Assembly: GCA_030426085.1 (NCBI GenBank)
Contig: JAUHYW010000038.1
Span: 1 to 64,000, forward strand
DNA length: 64,000 nt
Direction of reading: 5' to 3'
Source: a bacterium
Lineage (GTDB): Bacteria > Myxococcota_A > Bradymonadia > UBA7976 > UBA1532
Below the pieces are notes generated by a model. The model was not told the origin of the DNA. It searched no databases and was given only the letters and a program-made list of their open reading frames with translations. Each line of letters opens with the position of its first letter. The first letter of the stretch is position 1. Both the position numbers and the translations under genes were made by a program. Shown piece after piece: positions 20,027 to 29,092 of this stretch.

Positions 20027-22011
20027 CAGCCGGTCTCCACGCTCGCCTTCGCCCGCCACACCCGCCACTGCTGATCGGGCGAGCCGGGGCGGTCCCGCTC
20101 CTGATCCTTGTGAAAGTATTCAAGCAGGTAGTTGAAGGTCAAACCGCCGAAGGTATAACTCGCCACCAGCCGCCCGGTGTGCTTGGTGGTCGCGTAATCG
20201 TAGAAGCCCTGCTCCTGGGAGCCGCTGCGCCTCTCCTCGTCCCACCGCTGCCACTCGTAGCCCAGGCCGGTGGCGAACTCATTGGTGGCCTGCCACTTGA
20301 GCATGCCATACCCCAGGAAGAGATCGCCGACGTAGTCATCCTCGGCGTTGTCGGCCTTGCGGCTGTCGGTGTCGTGCACCCACTTGCCCTTGACGGCGAA
20401 CTTGAGATCCTCGGCTCCGGGGATGGCGCTCTCGGCGTTGAGCACGGCGATGAGCGTCTGCCGGTCCTGGAACTCTTTGTAGACCGAGCGGGGGTCGGAT
20501 CCCCGATCGTAGATGTTGCCGTAGTCCTGGTCGGCGGTGAACGCCTGGGGGTCGGTGAAGCCGTCGGTGTACAGGAAGTCGGGGTACTGGTTGTCGGTGT
20601 CCCGCCCCTGCTGGTTGGTGTTGTAGGTGACGAAGGTGCCCTCCAGGCTGGCCGCGAGCAGCCCCCGCTGCAGCTCGAGCAGGGCCGTGGCGCCGTGCCA
20701 GCCGATGATCGTCTCGTACCACGCCTCGTCGAAGTCGATGAACTCGTTGGCCAGGTTGAGGGTGGGCAGCTGACCGCCCTTGATGAAGCCGCTGCCGATG
20801 ATGCCATCGGTCAGCAGCACATCCCCCTCGCGGCGGGCGCCGAAGATCGCGTTGAACTCGCTGCCGATGTTGAAATACTCGAGCTTGAGCGACACCCCCG
20901 CCTCGAACGGGTCGTACATCTCGACCCGCACCTTGCCCGCGAAGCCCTGCGCCGCCTCGGGCTCACCCTCGCCGTCGACGAGGTAGAGCAGCGGCGAGAA
21001 GCCCTGGTCGTCGCGCACCGAGTTGGCCGCGTAGTCGGTGTTGACGAGGTTGTAGCTGTAGGCCACCAGCCCGGTGAGGTTGAGCCAGTCCATCGACTCG
21101 GGGCTCAGCCGGGCGTCGAGGGTCGCGTTGGCCCCCTGGTAGCGGATCTCGCGCTCGATGGCCCGGTTGGTGCCCCGCTCGACGTCCGACGGCCCGGTGG
21201 CGTCGGGGTCGTTGTCGTCGGCCTCCCAGTCGTGCACGTAGCTGCCGATGAGCCGCAGCGCCAGGGCGCTGGATGGCCGGTAGTCGAGCTTGAGGGCGTA
21301 GGTCCAGTCGCTGGCCCAGTAGTCGGCCCGGGGGTCGGCGTTGCTCAGGCCCGAGGTCCACCGGGGGCCGATGAACAGCTTGGGGGTGGCGATGGCCGCA
21401 GCGTGATACTGCACCGTCCGATCGGCGAAGTCGCCCTCGACGAAGACCCCGTTGGCGTTGTCCCGGTCGATGTAGCGCACCTTGCCGACGGTCCACTCGT
21501 TGAACATGCCCAGGTCGCTGGCCCCGATGTGCACCCAGCGCACGGTCGGGATCGGCGGCGCGACCCGGATGAACGCGCCCCGCAGCTTGACGTACTGCGC
21601 GTGGTTCATGCCCAGCGACTCGCCGCTGGTGTTCTCGACGAAGAGCGTGTCGTTGGGGTAGTCCCAACGCACGTCGCCGTTCTCCCACCAACCCTGCCAC
21701 AGCGCGCCGAAGCGGCTCTTGAGGCGCACCCCGGTGGTGACGTACTTGCTCGCCCGGCCGAGGATGGTCAGTTCGAACTCGGTGCACGCCCCGTTGTTGC
21801 CGCCGATGTTGTCCGGCCAGAACGGGTTGGAGAGCGACAGACAGCCGGCGCTGTCGTCGTTCTTGTACAGATACTTGGTGTAGATCTTGCCATTGAGTTC
21901 GAAGTTGTCGGTGTCGGCTCGGGCGGGCGCCGGCGCGAGCAGGCAGGCGAGGGCCGCGCCGACGGCCACGAGGCCGCCGACCGGCAGGATCGATGCAGTG
22001 CGTGCGCTCAC
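20023..22011 (-). CDS. Outer-membrane beta-barrel, probable maltodextrin porin
   Basis: A 662-residue protein with a GTG start behind GGAGGAG. Signal peptide residues 1-32 end in APARADT. The mature chain has many short amphipathic strands rich in Tyr, Trp and Gly (ELNGKIYTKYLYKN, FELTILGRASKYVTTGVRLKSR, LAVSYTF-type segments) separated by Asp/Asn-rich turns. It ends in an aromatic residue (VETGW), as expected for a BamA-inserted barrel. It is far longer than LamB and I do not recognise the family. Its place between two glucan-binding lipoproteins and upstream of MalEKFG suggests it carries maltodextrins across the outer membrane. Confidence 0.72.
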   Translation of the reverse strand: MSARTASILPVGGLVAVGAALACLLAPAPARADTDNFELNGKIYTKYLYKNDDSAGCLSLSNPFWPDNIGGNNGACTEFELTILGRASKYVTTGVRLKSRFGALWQGWWENGDVRWDYPNDTLFVENTSGESLGMNHAQYVKLRGAFIRVAPPIPTVRWVHIGASDLGMFNEWTVGKVRYIDRDNANGVFVEGDFADRTVQYHAAAIATPKLFIGPRWTSGLSNADPRADYWASDWTYALKLDYRPSSALALRLIGSYVHDWEADDNDPDATGPSDVERGTNRAIEREIRYQGANATLDARLSPESMDWLNLTGLVAYSYNLVNTDYAANSVRDDQGFSPLLYLVDGEGEPEAAQGFAGKVRVEMYDPFEAGVSLKLEYFNIGSEFNAIFGARREGDVLLTDGIIGSGFIKGGQLPTLNLANEFIDFDEAWYETIIGWHGATALLELQRGLLAASLEGTFVTYNTNQQGRDTDNQYPDFLYTDGFTDPQAFTADQDYGNIYDRGSDPRSVYKEFQDRQTLIAVLNAESAIPGAEDLKFAVKGKWVHDTDSRKADNAEDDYVGDLFLGYGMLKWQATNEFATGLGYEWQRWDEERRSGSQEQGFYDYATTKHTGRLVASYTFGGLTFNYLLEYFHKDQERDRPGSPDQQWRVWRAKASVETGW

Positions 22012-22054
22012 CGCAGCTCCTCCGGGTGACCCGCCGGGGCGGGCTGTTCGCGAT

Positions 22055-22927
22055 CTACTTGCCGGGGTAGATCATCGGCACCTCCGCCAGATCGGCGGGG
22101 GTCGGCTCGTTGGCGTCCCTGGTGTACTTCGACAGCGCCGCGTGCTGAGCGGCCTTCTCGTCGTCGCCCCCGGCCGCGCGGCCGGCGAGCATGTCGATCA
22201 CATGGGGGTCGTTGTCGTAGTCGGTGCCCCCACCGAAGCGGTGCTGGCCCTCGAACTCGTTGACCTTGCGGGTCAGCAGATCGGTCTTGGCCGGGAAGCC
22301 CTCGTTGGACTGCATCAGCACTTGGTAGCCCCAGCCGGGCTGGGGGGCGCCGCCCAGATCGGCGACGTCGACCACCGCGATGAGCGTGCGGCCCGAGGCC
22401 CGGGTGACCTTGGGCACCACGACCCGATCCTTGACGTCGGCGGCCTTGGTCTCGACCTCGCTGTTGACCCGGGTCGGCCCCTGGGGGCTGATGATCACCA
22501 CCTTGTCCCACGCCTGGGCCTCGGCGAAGCGCACGTTGACCCCGGGCAGGGCCGCGGTGACCCCCGAGCCGGCGACGCCGTCGGTGTCGATGTGGATGAA
22601 GGCCATCTGCAGCGAGAAGCCGTTGCCGCCCCAGTCCTTGCTGCCCCACGGGTCTTCGATGCGGCTGCCCACGCCGACCCGGAACTCGACCGTGTCGCCC
22701 TTGGGGATCACCTCGAAGCTGCGCAGGTCGAAGCTGCCCGGCTTGTAGACCTGATCGGTGGGGTAGATGTAGTCGCCTGGGCCGTTGTCGTCACCGCTGG
22801 GGTCGGTCAGCGAGACCGCGCCGGGGGTGTCGGGGTTGACCTGGGACCCGCCGCAGGCCGCGAGGCCGAGGGCGACGGTCGCGGCGCCGAGGCCGCGGAT
22901 CAGGGCGCTTGTGGGGGTGCACTGCAT
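22055..22927 (-). CDS. Glucodextran_C-like lipoprotein, first gene of the alpha-glucan operon
   Basis: A 290-residue lipoprotein with lipobox LGLAAC (Cys at about 25) followed by Gly-Gly. The mature part is almost entirely one module: LTDPSGDDNGPGDYIYP, KPGSFDLRSFEV, MAFIHIDTDGVAG and a Gly-rich HRFGGGTDYDNDPHVIDML segment. This matches the glucodextranase C-terminal binding module and the paralogue at 16364-17545. It is the first gene after the candidate promoter at 22993-23022 and lies 43 bp before the barrel gene. It probably binds alpha-glucan at the membrane; no enzyme activity is expected. Confidence 0.78.
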   Translation of the reverse strand: MQCTPTSALIRGLGAATVALGLAACGGSQVNPDTPGAVSLTDPSGDDNGPGDYIYPTDQVYKPGSFDLRSFEVIPKGDTVEFRVGVGSRIEDPWGSKDWGGNGFSLQMAFIHIDTDGVAGSGVTAALPGVNVRFAEAQAWDKVVIISPQGPTRVNSEVETKAADVKDRVVVPKVTRASGRTLIAVVDVADLGGAPQPGWGYQVLMQSNEGFPAKTDLLTRKVNEFEGQHRFGGGTDYDNDPHVIDMLAGRAAGGDDEKAAQHAALSKYTRDANEPTPADLAEVPMIYPGK

Positions 22928-22992
22928 GGTGTCTCGTCGGCGGCATCGGGCGCGACGTCACGCGCTGTTGAGTTCCTGACGGGATTGCATTG

Positions 22993-23022
22993 CTCATAGG
23001 CCAGTCCGACTGGATTTTTCAA
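22993..23022 (-). promoter_or_regulatory. Candidate promoter of the alpha-glucan operon
   Basis: Read on the minus strand, TTGAAA (23017-23022) and TATGAG (22993-22998) are separated by 18 bp. They match 5 of 6 and 4 of 6 consensus bases in an AT-richer island, about 65 bp upstream of the first gene. The spacing is within the sigma-70 range. Confidence 0.45.
23001..23013. promoter_or_regulatory. Perfect dyad between -35 and -10, candidate operator
   Basis: CCAGTC-C-GACTGG is a perfect 6-bp inverted repeat around one base. It lies wholly inside the 18-bp spacer of the candidate promoter, where a bound dimer would block or distort RNA polymerase. No regulator gene for it is in the window. Confidence 0.45.
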
Positions 23023-23178
23023 GTTCTTCTCCGATCCGACTTTCGCGGTTCACAGGCCCGTCACGTAGCCCGCCTCCGGGCGACTTCATCCTGACGCTCG
23101 CCGGGTCCGGCGCGCCGTCCGCTGGCATCGAACGCGACGATCGGATAGACCTCCGCCGATCGTTCGCAGGAGGTCGGC

Positions 23179-24003
23179 ATGCGCATCTCTCGAGTCATCG
23201 GATCATCGTTCGCCGCGGCGCTGCTCGCCGGCTGCCTGACCACCGGTGGGGGCGGCGGCGGCGACTGCCGCGACGCGGACGACGGGTGCAGCCCGGGCTT
23301 CGCCTGCGTGGCGGTCGCCGGGGGCACCGCCTACGCCTGCCGGGCGGCGTGCGACGGGCCCGAGGACTGCCTGCGGGACGAGGTCTGCGGGCCCGGCGCG
23401 ATCTGCATCGACCGCCCGCCGGTGCAGGCCGAGGACGACGCGATCGTGGTGAGCCCGCCGGTGACCGACCAGGGCCCGCGCGACGCCGAGCCCGTCCGCC
23501 TGATCGACGCCGGGCCCGAGCCGGACAGCGGCGTCGTGATGGTCGATCCCGACGTCTGCGCGGTCGACCGGGCGCCGGCCCGGCGCCTGGTAGTGTCCAC
23601 CGAGCTGACCGGCTTCGAGGGCTTCCCGCTGTACTTCGCCGTCACCGCCGAGGTCGAGCGCCGGTTCGTCGGGCTGACCTTCGAGCCGCTGACGACCGCG
23701 GACCGGGCGCCCACCGGCGAGGTCACCGCGGCGCCGGTGTTCGAACTGGGACCCGAGGGCGAGTTCCGGGTGCCGACGGTCGAGCTGTGGGTGCCCCGAT
23801 CGGCCAATCAGCTCGGGGGCGAGCTGCTGCTGCGGGTGGCCTTCGAAGGCGCGGTGCGCAGCGACGGCTCCATCTGCGGGGCGCTGGCCGGCGCGCTGGT
23901 GGAGCCGCCGGTGGGCGACGTGTCGGGCTCGCCGTTCGCCGGGCGCCCTTCGGACGACGGCCGGGGCGACCCGTGGGGCGCCTGCGATGGCTGTCTGCCC
24001 TGA
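23179..24003 (+). CDS. Cys-rich lipoprotein of unknown function
   Basis: A 274-residue lipoprotein: signal peptide with lipobox LLAGC, a Gly-rich run, then a Cys-rich segment (about 30-78; CSPGFACVAV, CRAACDGPEDC, CGPGAICI) of the kind found near DUF4215-like surface modules. An acidic Pro-rich linker leads to a beta-rich C-terminal half with RRLVVSTELTGFEGFPLYF. AGGAGG precedes the ATG at good spacing. It is divergent from the alpha-glucan operon and 40 bp upstream of the GH113-like gene, so they may be co-transcribed. I do not recognise the family. Confidence 0.65.
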   Translation: MRISRVIGSSFAAALLAGCLTTGGGGGGDCRDADDGCSPGFACVAVAGGTAYACRAACDGPEDCLRDEVCGPGAICIDRPPVQAEDDAIVVSPPVTDQGPRDAEPVRLIDAGPEPDSGVVMVDPDVCAVDRAPARRLVVSTELTGFEGFPLYFAVTAEVERRFVGLTFEPLTTADRAPTGEVTAAPVFELGPEGEFRVPTVELWVPRSANQLGGELLLRVAFEGAVRSDGSICGALAGALVEPPVGDVSGSPFAGRPSDDGRGDPWGACDGCLP

Positions 24004-24043
24004 TCGTCGGTAGGCTGACGGGGTCCCGACACGGAGCTCCGCG

Positions 24044-25105
24044 ATGTCCCGCCCCGCCACCTGCCTCTTCGCCTGCCTCGCCCTCGCCTTCGCGCTCCCG
24101 GCCGGCGCGGCGCCCCCGAAGCCCGGCGCGCCGGGGGCGTGGCCCGCGGCGGGCTTCCAGCGGGGGGTCGTCTACAGCTCGTGGGACGGCACCTACCCCC
24201 ACCGCGCCGAGTGGACGGCCGATCTGGACCACTTCCGCGCGCTGGGGGTGACCTGGATCCAGGTGCTGACCTTCGCCGAGCAGCCCCGGGTGAGCGGGCC
24301 CGCCATCCGCCCCATGCCCGCCGCCCGCTGGCCCCGGGCGTTCGTGAAGGCCGCCCGGGCCCGCGGCTTCCGGGTGCTGGTCAAGCCCCACGTCTGGAGC
24401 CGCGAGTTCTACGACGGCTCCAACCGCTGGCGGGGCTCGATCGCGATGCCCGACGACGCCACCTGGAAGCGGTGGTTCGCCGAGTACGGCGACTTCATCG
24501 AGCGCGAGGCCCGCGTCGCCGCCGAGGTCGGCGCCGAGATGTTCTCGGTGGGGCTGGAGTACGTCGAGGCGACCAAGGGGCACACCGCCGAGTGGAAGGC
24601 GATCATCCAGCGGGTCCGGGCGGTCTACCCCGGGGTGCTGACCTACGCCGCCGACGGCAACCACGAGGCGCGGCACGTCGGCTTCTGGGGCGATCTGGAC
24701 GTCATCGGCATCGACGCCTACTTCGACGTCGGCGCCCCGGTCCTGCCCGGCGGGGCCGACCTGCGGCTGGGCTGGGTGCCGCACGTCACCTGGATGAAGG
24801 CGCTGTCGGAGGAGCACGGCAAGCCGATCGTCTTCACCGAGGCCGGCTACCCGTCGGTGGTCGGCGCGACCCGCAAGCCGTGGAAGTGGCCGTCGGGGGA
24901 CGAGGTCGTCGACCCGGGCTTGCAGGCCGAGGCCTACGACGCGCTGATGCGGGTGTGCACCGTCGGCCGCTGGTGCCAGGGCGTCTTCTGGTGGAAGTAC
25001 TACGAGAAGCCCGAGCGGGGCACCTCGCACGCCCACGACTACAGCCCCCGGGGCAAGCCGGCCGAGGCGGTGCTGCGCCGCTGGTACCGGACCCCCGCCC
25101 CGTGA
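24044..25105 (+). CDS. Secreted GH113-like glycoside hydrolase
   Basis: A 353-residue protein with a signal peptide (about 1-22, ending in AGAAPP) and a single TIM barrel. It shows the pattern of the GH113 mannanase-like clan A enzymes: GVVYSSWDGTY on the first strand, LGVTWIQVLTF, VLVKPHVW after the third strand, a Glu in SVGLEYVEATKG as candidate acid/base, and IVFTEAGYPS with the Glu of TEAGY as candidate nucleophile. GVFWWKYYEKPE closes the barrel. The substrate is unknown; beta-mannan is the family precedent, but assignment to GH113 is by motif only. GGAG precedes the ATG. Confidence 0.7.
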   Translation: MSRPATCLFACLALAFALPAGAAPPKPGAPGAWPAAGFQRGVVYSSWDGTYPHRAEWTADLDHFRALGVTWIQVLTFAEQPRVSGPAIRPMPAARWPRAFVKAARARGFRVLVKPHVWSREFYDGSNRWRGSIAMPDDATWKRWFAEYGDFIEREARVAAEVGAEMFSVGLEYVEATKGHTAEWKAIIQRVRAVYPGVLTYAADGNHEARHVGFWGDLDVIGIDAYFDVGAPVLPGGADLRLGWVPHVTWMKALSEEHGKPIVFTEAGYPSVVGATRKPWKWPSGDEVVDPGLQAEAYDALMRVCTVGRWCQGVFWWKYYEKPERGTSHAHDYSPRGKPAEAVLRRWYRTPAP

Positions 25106-25143
25106 GACACGACTTCGACCCCCTGACGGTTCGCGAGGGCGCG

Positions 25144-27336
25144 ATGCGACGAGATGTGTGGCAGGCGATGGCGGTGGTGGCGGCGCTCCTGACGGGCTGC
25201 GCCGCGGGCGAGGTCGACGACGACCCGCCGCCCGACAGCGCGGTGATCCCCGAAGACGCCGGGTTCGACATCCCGCCGGCCGTCGACCAGGGCCCGCCGC
25301 CGGAGTGCGCGCTGGGCGACAGCCGCCCGTGCGAGGCCGGCCCCGGCTGCACCGGGCTCCAGGTGTGCTTCGACGGGCGCTACGGGCCGTGCGACACGAT
25401 CACCGAGCTGTGCAACGGCGAGGACGACGACTGCGACGGGGCGGTCGACGAAGAGTACGCCGGGGTGGGGCAGCCGTGCGCCGCCGGGCGGGGCGCCTGC
25501 CAGGTCCGGGGGGAGAACGTCTGCGCCGAAAACGGCCGAGGCGTGGTGTGCGGCGCGGCCGAGGGCGAGCCCGCGGCCGAGGTGTGCAACGGGATCGACG
25601 ACGACTGCGATGGGATCCCCGACGAGGAGACCGACTGCCCCGACGCCGAGGCGGCGTGCAACGACGGGGTGGACGACGACGGGGACGGGGACGCCGACTG
25701 CGCCGACGCCGACTGCGCCGACGGGCCCGAGTGCCAGGGCGACCCCGAAGACTGCGCGACGCCGGGCGACGAGGACGGCGACGGGCGGTCGGACTGCGAC
25801 GACCTCGACTGCGCCGACCACCCCGACTGCCGGCCGCCGGCGATCGAGATCTGCGACGCGCCGGGCGACGAGGACGGCGACGGGCAGGCCGACTGCGAGG
25901 ACCCCGACTGCGCCGACTTCGTCGACTGCGTGCCCCCGCCGGAGGAGATCTGCGACATCCGGGGCGACGAGGACGGCGACGGGCTCCAGGACTGCCGGGA
26001 CGACGACTGCGTGGGGCACCCCGCCTGCGGGCCGCCGCCGGACGAGATCTGCGACGTGCGCGGCGACGAGGACGGCGACGGGCTCTTCGACTGCCTCGAC
26101 GACGACTGCGTCGACCACCCCGCCTGCCAGGCGCCGACCGAGATCTGCGATCAGCCGGGGGACGAGGACGGCGACAACCGCCCCGACTGCCTCGACGACG
26201 ACTGCGTCGACCACCCGGCGTGCGCGCCGATGGACGAGATCTGCGACCGCATCGGCGACGAGGATCGCGACGGGCTCGTCGACTGCGACGACGACGACTG
26301 CGATGACCACCCGTTCTGCGCGCCCGACCCCGAGCGGTGCGATCGCGTCGGCGACGAGGACGGTGACGGGCTGTCGGACTGCGACGATCCGGACTGCGCG
26401 GCCGATCCCCTCTGCGCGCCCGACCCCGAGGCGTGCGACGTCGCCGGCGACGAGGACGGCGACGGCCTGTCGGACTGCGACGACCCCGACTGCGCCGGGC
26501 ACCCGCTCTGCGCGCCCCCGCCGGACGTGACCCCCATCGCGGCGCCGGGCGGCTCGATCGACCTCGAGGGCCGCCTGGACGCCGCCAGCCCCACCTGGAG
26601 CCGGCCCACCGAGATCTGCGCCGCCGGCGACCCGGGGCACCCCTACCAGATCCACCGGGTGCGCAACGACACCGGGTCGGATCAGGTCATCGACATCTAC
26701 GCCGCCTGGGACGGCGACGGCTACCTGCACGCCTTCCTCGACCCGTTCGACCCGGCCGATCTCGCCGGGTGCATCGGCGGAGACGACGACGTACCCGAGG
26801 GCAACACCGCCAGCCGGCTGCTCATCGGCATCGCCGCCGGCCAGACCCTGACCTTGGTGGCCTCGACCTTCGACCCGGGCGACGCCATCGGGCCCTACGT
26901 GATGGAGGTCGTCACCCTCTCCGACCGGCGGGACGCGCCGCCGGCCGGCGGGCAGATCATCCTGGTGGGCTCGCTCGACGCCGACGACCCCCAATGGGCC
27001 CGGCCGAACCTCTGCGCCGCCGAGGCGCCCGCCGACCACGTCTACGACCGCTTCGAGATCAGCAACCCCACCGCCGCCGACATCACCGTCACCGCCACCG
27101 CCACCTGGACCGACGGGGACGGCTACCTGCACTGGTTCCGCGGCGGGCTGCCCTTCGACCCGGCCGACCTCGCCCGCTGCGGCGGCGCCGACGACGACCG
27201 GGTGGCGCTCGATACCAGCCAGAGCGAGGTGGTCGACGTGCCGATCCCCGCCGGTGAGGCCATCGTGCTCGTCGCCTCGACCTACCGGGCCGGCGAGGCG
27301 ATCGGGCCCTACACCATCACCGTGACCACCGACTGA
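25144..27336 (+). CDS. MopE-like lipoprotein with Cys/Asp repeats and two C-terminal beta modules
   Basis: A 730-residue lipoprotein; lipobox ALLTGC near residue 19. Two MopE-type motifs, CNGEDDDCDGAVDEE and CNGIDDDCDGIPDEE, are followed by nine copies of a roughly 28-residue unit with the core GDEDGDGLxDCxDxDCxxHPxC, each with four Cys and a dense Asp loop likely to bind calcium. Residues about 460-730 are two similar beta modules, each opening with GGSIDLEG/GGQIILVG, containing DGDGYLHxF, and ending in VASTFxxGxAIGPY; these resemble pre-peptidase C-terminal-like modules. The ATG at 25144 was chosen over a longer frame because the lipoprotein signal begins there. Probably a cell-surface calcium-binding stalk. 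Confidence 0.75.
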   Translation: MRRDVWQAMAVVAALLTGCAAGEVDDDPPPDSAVIPEDAGFDIPPAVDQGPPPECALGDSRPCEAGPGCTGLQVCFDGRYGPCDTITELCNGEDDDCDGAVDEEYAGVGQPCAAGRGACQVRGENVCAENGRGVVCGAAEGEPAAEVCNGIDDDCDGIPDEETDCPDAEAACNDGVDDDGDGDADCADADCADGPECQGDPEDCATPGDEDGDGRSDCDDLDCADHPDCRPPAIEICDAPGDEDGDGQADCEDPDCADFVDCVPPPEEICDIRGDEDGDGLQDCRDDDCVGHPACGPPPDEICDVRGDEDGDGLFDCLDDDCVDHPACQAPTEICDQPGDEDGDNRPDCLDDDCVDHPACAPMDEICDRIGDEDRDGLVDCDDDDCDDHPFCAPDPERCDRVGDEDGDGLSDCDDPDCAADPLCAPDPEACDVAGDEDGDGLSDCDDPDCAGHPLCAPPPDVTPIAAPGGSIDLEGRLDAASPTWSRPTEICAAGDPGHPYQIHRVRNDTGSDQVIDIYAAWDGDGYLHAFLDPFDPADLAGCIGGDDDVPEGNTASRLLIGIAAGQTLTLVASTFDPGDAIGPYVMEVVTLSDRRDAPPAGGQIILVGSLDADDPQWARPNLCAAEAPADHVYDRFEISNPTAADITVTATATWTDGDGYLHWFRGGLPFDPADLARCGGADDDRVALDTSQSEVVDVPIPAGEAIVLVASTYRAGEAIGPYTITVTTD

Positions 27337-27348
27337 CCGCGACCGCCG

Positions 27349-27388
27349 GGCCGGCGCCGGCCGCCCGACCCGACCCGACCCGACCCGG
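27349..27388. repeat. GC palindrome plus short tandem repeat
   Basis: GGCCGGCGCCGGCC (27349-27362) is a perfect 14-bp palindrome. It is followed by four copies of CCCGA and one CCCGG (27364-27388). Both lie in the 66-bp gap before the methyltransferase gene. It may act as a weak terminator after the MopE-like gene. Confidence 0.4.
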
Positions 27389-27402
27389 AGTACACCCCGG
27401 CC

Positions 27403-28185
27403 ATGAGCATCGACCGCGACCGCTACACCGCCGTCGGCCACCAGGGGATGACCCTGTGGCACCCCCATGACCCGGGCGCGCTCGAGCGGCTGATCGACGC
27501 CGCCGGGCTCGGGCCACAGAGCACCGCGCTCGACATCGGCTGCGGGCGGGCCGAGGTCGTCCTCCGCATCTCCGAGCGCACCGGCGCCGCCGCGCGGGCC
27601 ATCGACGCCTCCCCGATCGCGATCGACGCCGCCCGGCAGGCCGCCGCCGAGCGCGACCCCGACGGGCGGCTCACCCTCGACTGCGCCCGGTTCGACCCGG
27701 CGCGCGCCGTGCCGGCCGATCTGGTGGTGTGCATCGGATCGACCCACGTCGTCGGCGGGTTCGAAGCGGGGCTGCCCACCTTGATCGGGCTGATGCGCCC
27801 CGGGGGCCGGCTGCTGATCGGCGACGGCTTCTGGGCCAGCGAGCCCGACCCGGCGTGGCTCGAGCGGCGGTTCGGGGGAGATCGGGGCGCCTTCTCGAGC
27901 TGGGATGCGCTGCTGGCCAGCGCTTGGGCCGCGGGCCTGACCCCGATCGCGACCCACCGGGTGAGCGCCGACGGCTGGCGGGCCTACGAGACGCGGCACA
28001 ACGCGAACATCCGGGCCAGCGAGGGCCCGGACGCCGACGCCATGCGGGCGCGCTCCGACAGTTGGTTCGGGGATTGGAAGCGGTGGGGGGCGGCGCTGGG
28101 CTTCGGCCTGTGGCTCTTCGCCCAGCGCCCGGAGCAGGCGGGGGCGGACTACTCTTCTTCGATGGGATCCGTGGTCAGCTCGTAG
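27403..28185 (+). CDS. SAM-dependent methyltransferase (class I)
   Basis: A 260-residue cytoplasmic protein with a Rossmann-type methyltransferase core. Motif I is ALDIGCGRAEV, motif II follows as RAIDASPIAI, motif IV is ADLVVCIGSTHVVGG, and the post-motif strand is LMRPGGRLLIGDGFW. The arrangement resembles small-molecule methyltransferases of the Methyltransf_11/25 type; the substrate is not readable. The last 37 bp overlap the 3' end of the convergent lipoprotein gene, so the two genes could interfere with one another's transcription. Confidence 0.82.
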   Translation: MSIDRDRYTAVGHQGMTLWHPHDPGALERLIDAAGLGPQSTALDIGCGRAEVVLRISERTGAAARAIDASPIAIDAARQAAAERDPDGRLTLDCARFDPARAVPADLVVCIGSTHVVGGFEAGLPTLIGLMRPGGRLLIGDGFWASEPDPAWLERRFGGDRGAFSSWDALLASAWAAGLTPIATHRVSADGWRAYETRHNANIRASEGPDADAMRARSDSWFGDWKRWGAALGFGLWLFAQRPEQAGADYSSSMGSVVSS

Positions 28186-28886
28186 CCGACGCCGGTCGCG
28201 ACGGCGTCGAAGACGGTGTTGCTGGTCAGGCGGACCTCCCAGATCTCGCCGGTGTCCTCGTCACCCAGCTCGCTGTCGACCCAGGCGTCGTAGTCGTCCT
28301 GGGCGATGAGCCAGCTCATCTCGGGGTAGCCGAGGTTCCCGCTGAAATCCATGACGTGGTAGTAGGTGATCGTCCCGCTCTCGCCGCCCCAGGCCGCCGC
28401 CTCCAGCTCGTAGAGGATGATGCCGTTGGCGGGGTCGTCCCACAGCTGCTGCGCGCTCTTGTTGAGGGTGAAGCTGCGGTTGACGATCCAGTCGGTCCAG
28501 GTCCCGGTGCCGCTCTCGAAGTTGGCGGTGATGGTCGAGTCGTAGGTCTCCGAGGTGTCGAAGACATCGACCTCGATCTCGTCGATGGCGCCGGTCTCGA
28601 TGTCATCGAGGACGTCCTCCTCCCAGCGCCAGTACTCCCGATTGTCGTCGTAACCGGCGGCCGAGTTGTAGGCCCCGTTGGTCACGATGAGGCTGCCCAC
28701 CCGGGTGCGCACGCTCTCGATGTCGATGTAGAAGTCGAACCCGGCGATGCCACCCCCGGCGCTGAGCTGGGCCATGGGGGCCGATCGTACGTCGGGCTCG
28801 GTGCCGGCGAGTTCGGACTCGCCTGCGCACGAAGCCAGGAGCCCGACGGCGGCGAAGAGAGAGAAGACGGTGCTGATGCGGCTCAT
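28149..28886 (-). CDS. Lipoprotein of unknown function
   Basis: A 245-residue lipoprotein with lipobox LLASC near residue 20. The mature chain is acidic and rich in Tyr, Trp, Thr and Ser, suggesting an all-beta extracellular or periplasmic domain (GFDFYIDIESVRTRVG, WDDPANGIILYELEAAAWGG). No known motif is recognised. The ATG follows GCGAGG. Upstream, 28980-29092 is an unusually AT-rich island for this genome (CTTAAGTTAGTTGAG and nearby), which probably holds its promoter, though no clear -35/-10 pair could be fixed. The gene overlaps the methyltransferase by 37 bp at the 3' end. Confidence 0.65.
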   Translation of the reverse strand: MSRISTVFSLFAAVGLLASCAGESELAGTEPDVRSAPMAQLSAGGGIAGFDFYIDIESVRTRVGSLIVTNGAYNSAAGYDDNREYWRWEEDVLDDIETGAIDEIEVDVFDTSETYDSTITANFESGTGTWTDWIVNRSFTLNKSAQQLWDDPANGIILYELEAAAWGGESGTITYYHVMDFSGNLGYPEMSWLIAQDDYDAWVDSELGDEDTGEIWEVRLTSNTVFDAVATGVGYELTTDPIEEE

Positions 28887-29092
28887 GATGGCCTCGCTAT
28901 GTGATTTCGGCGCCGACTGCCGGGCTGGTGCCCACCCGGTCGCGCGGCGCGCGCCCTCGATGTGCGGAGGCCGGCAATGGCCCCTTCCCCTTTGGAGCTT
29001 AAGTTAGTTGAGTTAGGTATGCGGGGCAATGGGGGGAACTACGTATCGCGGCCGCTAATTACTGATACAAACACGTATTTCTGCACCCGTCC

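Noticed and set aside
28887-29092. AT-rich island as an insertion or attachment site
   Set aside because: It has no target duplication, integrase or tRNA fragment. It is short and sits where the lipoprotein promoter should be.
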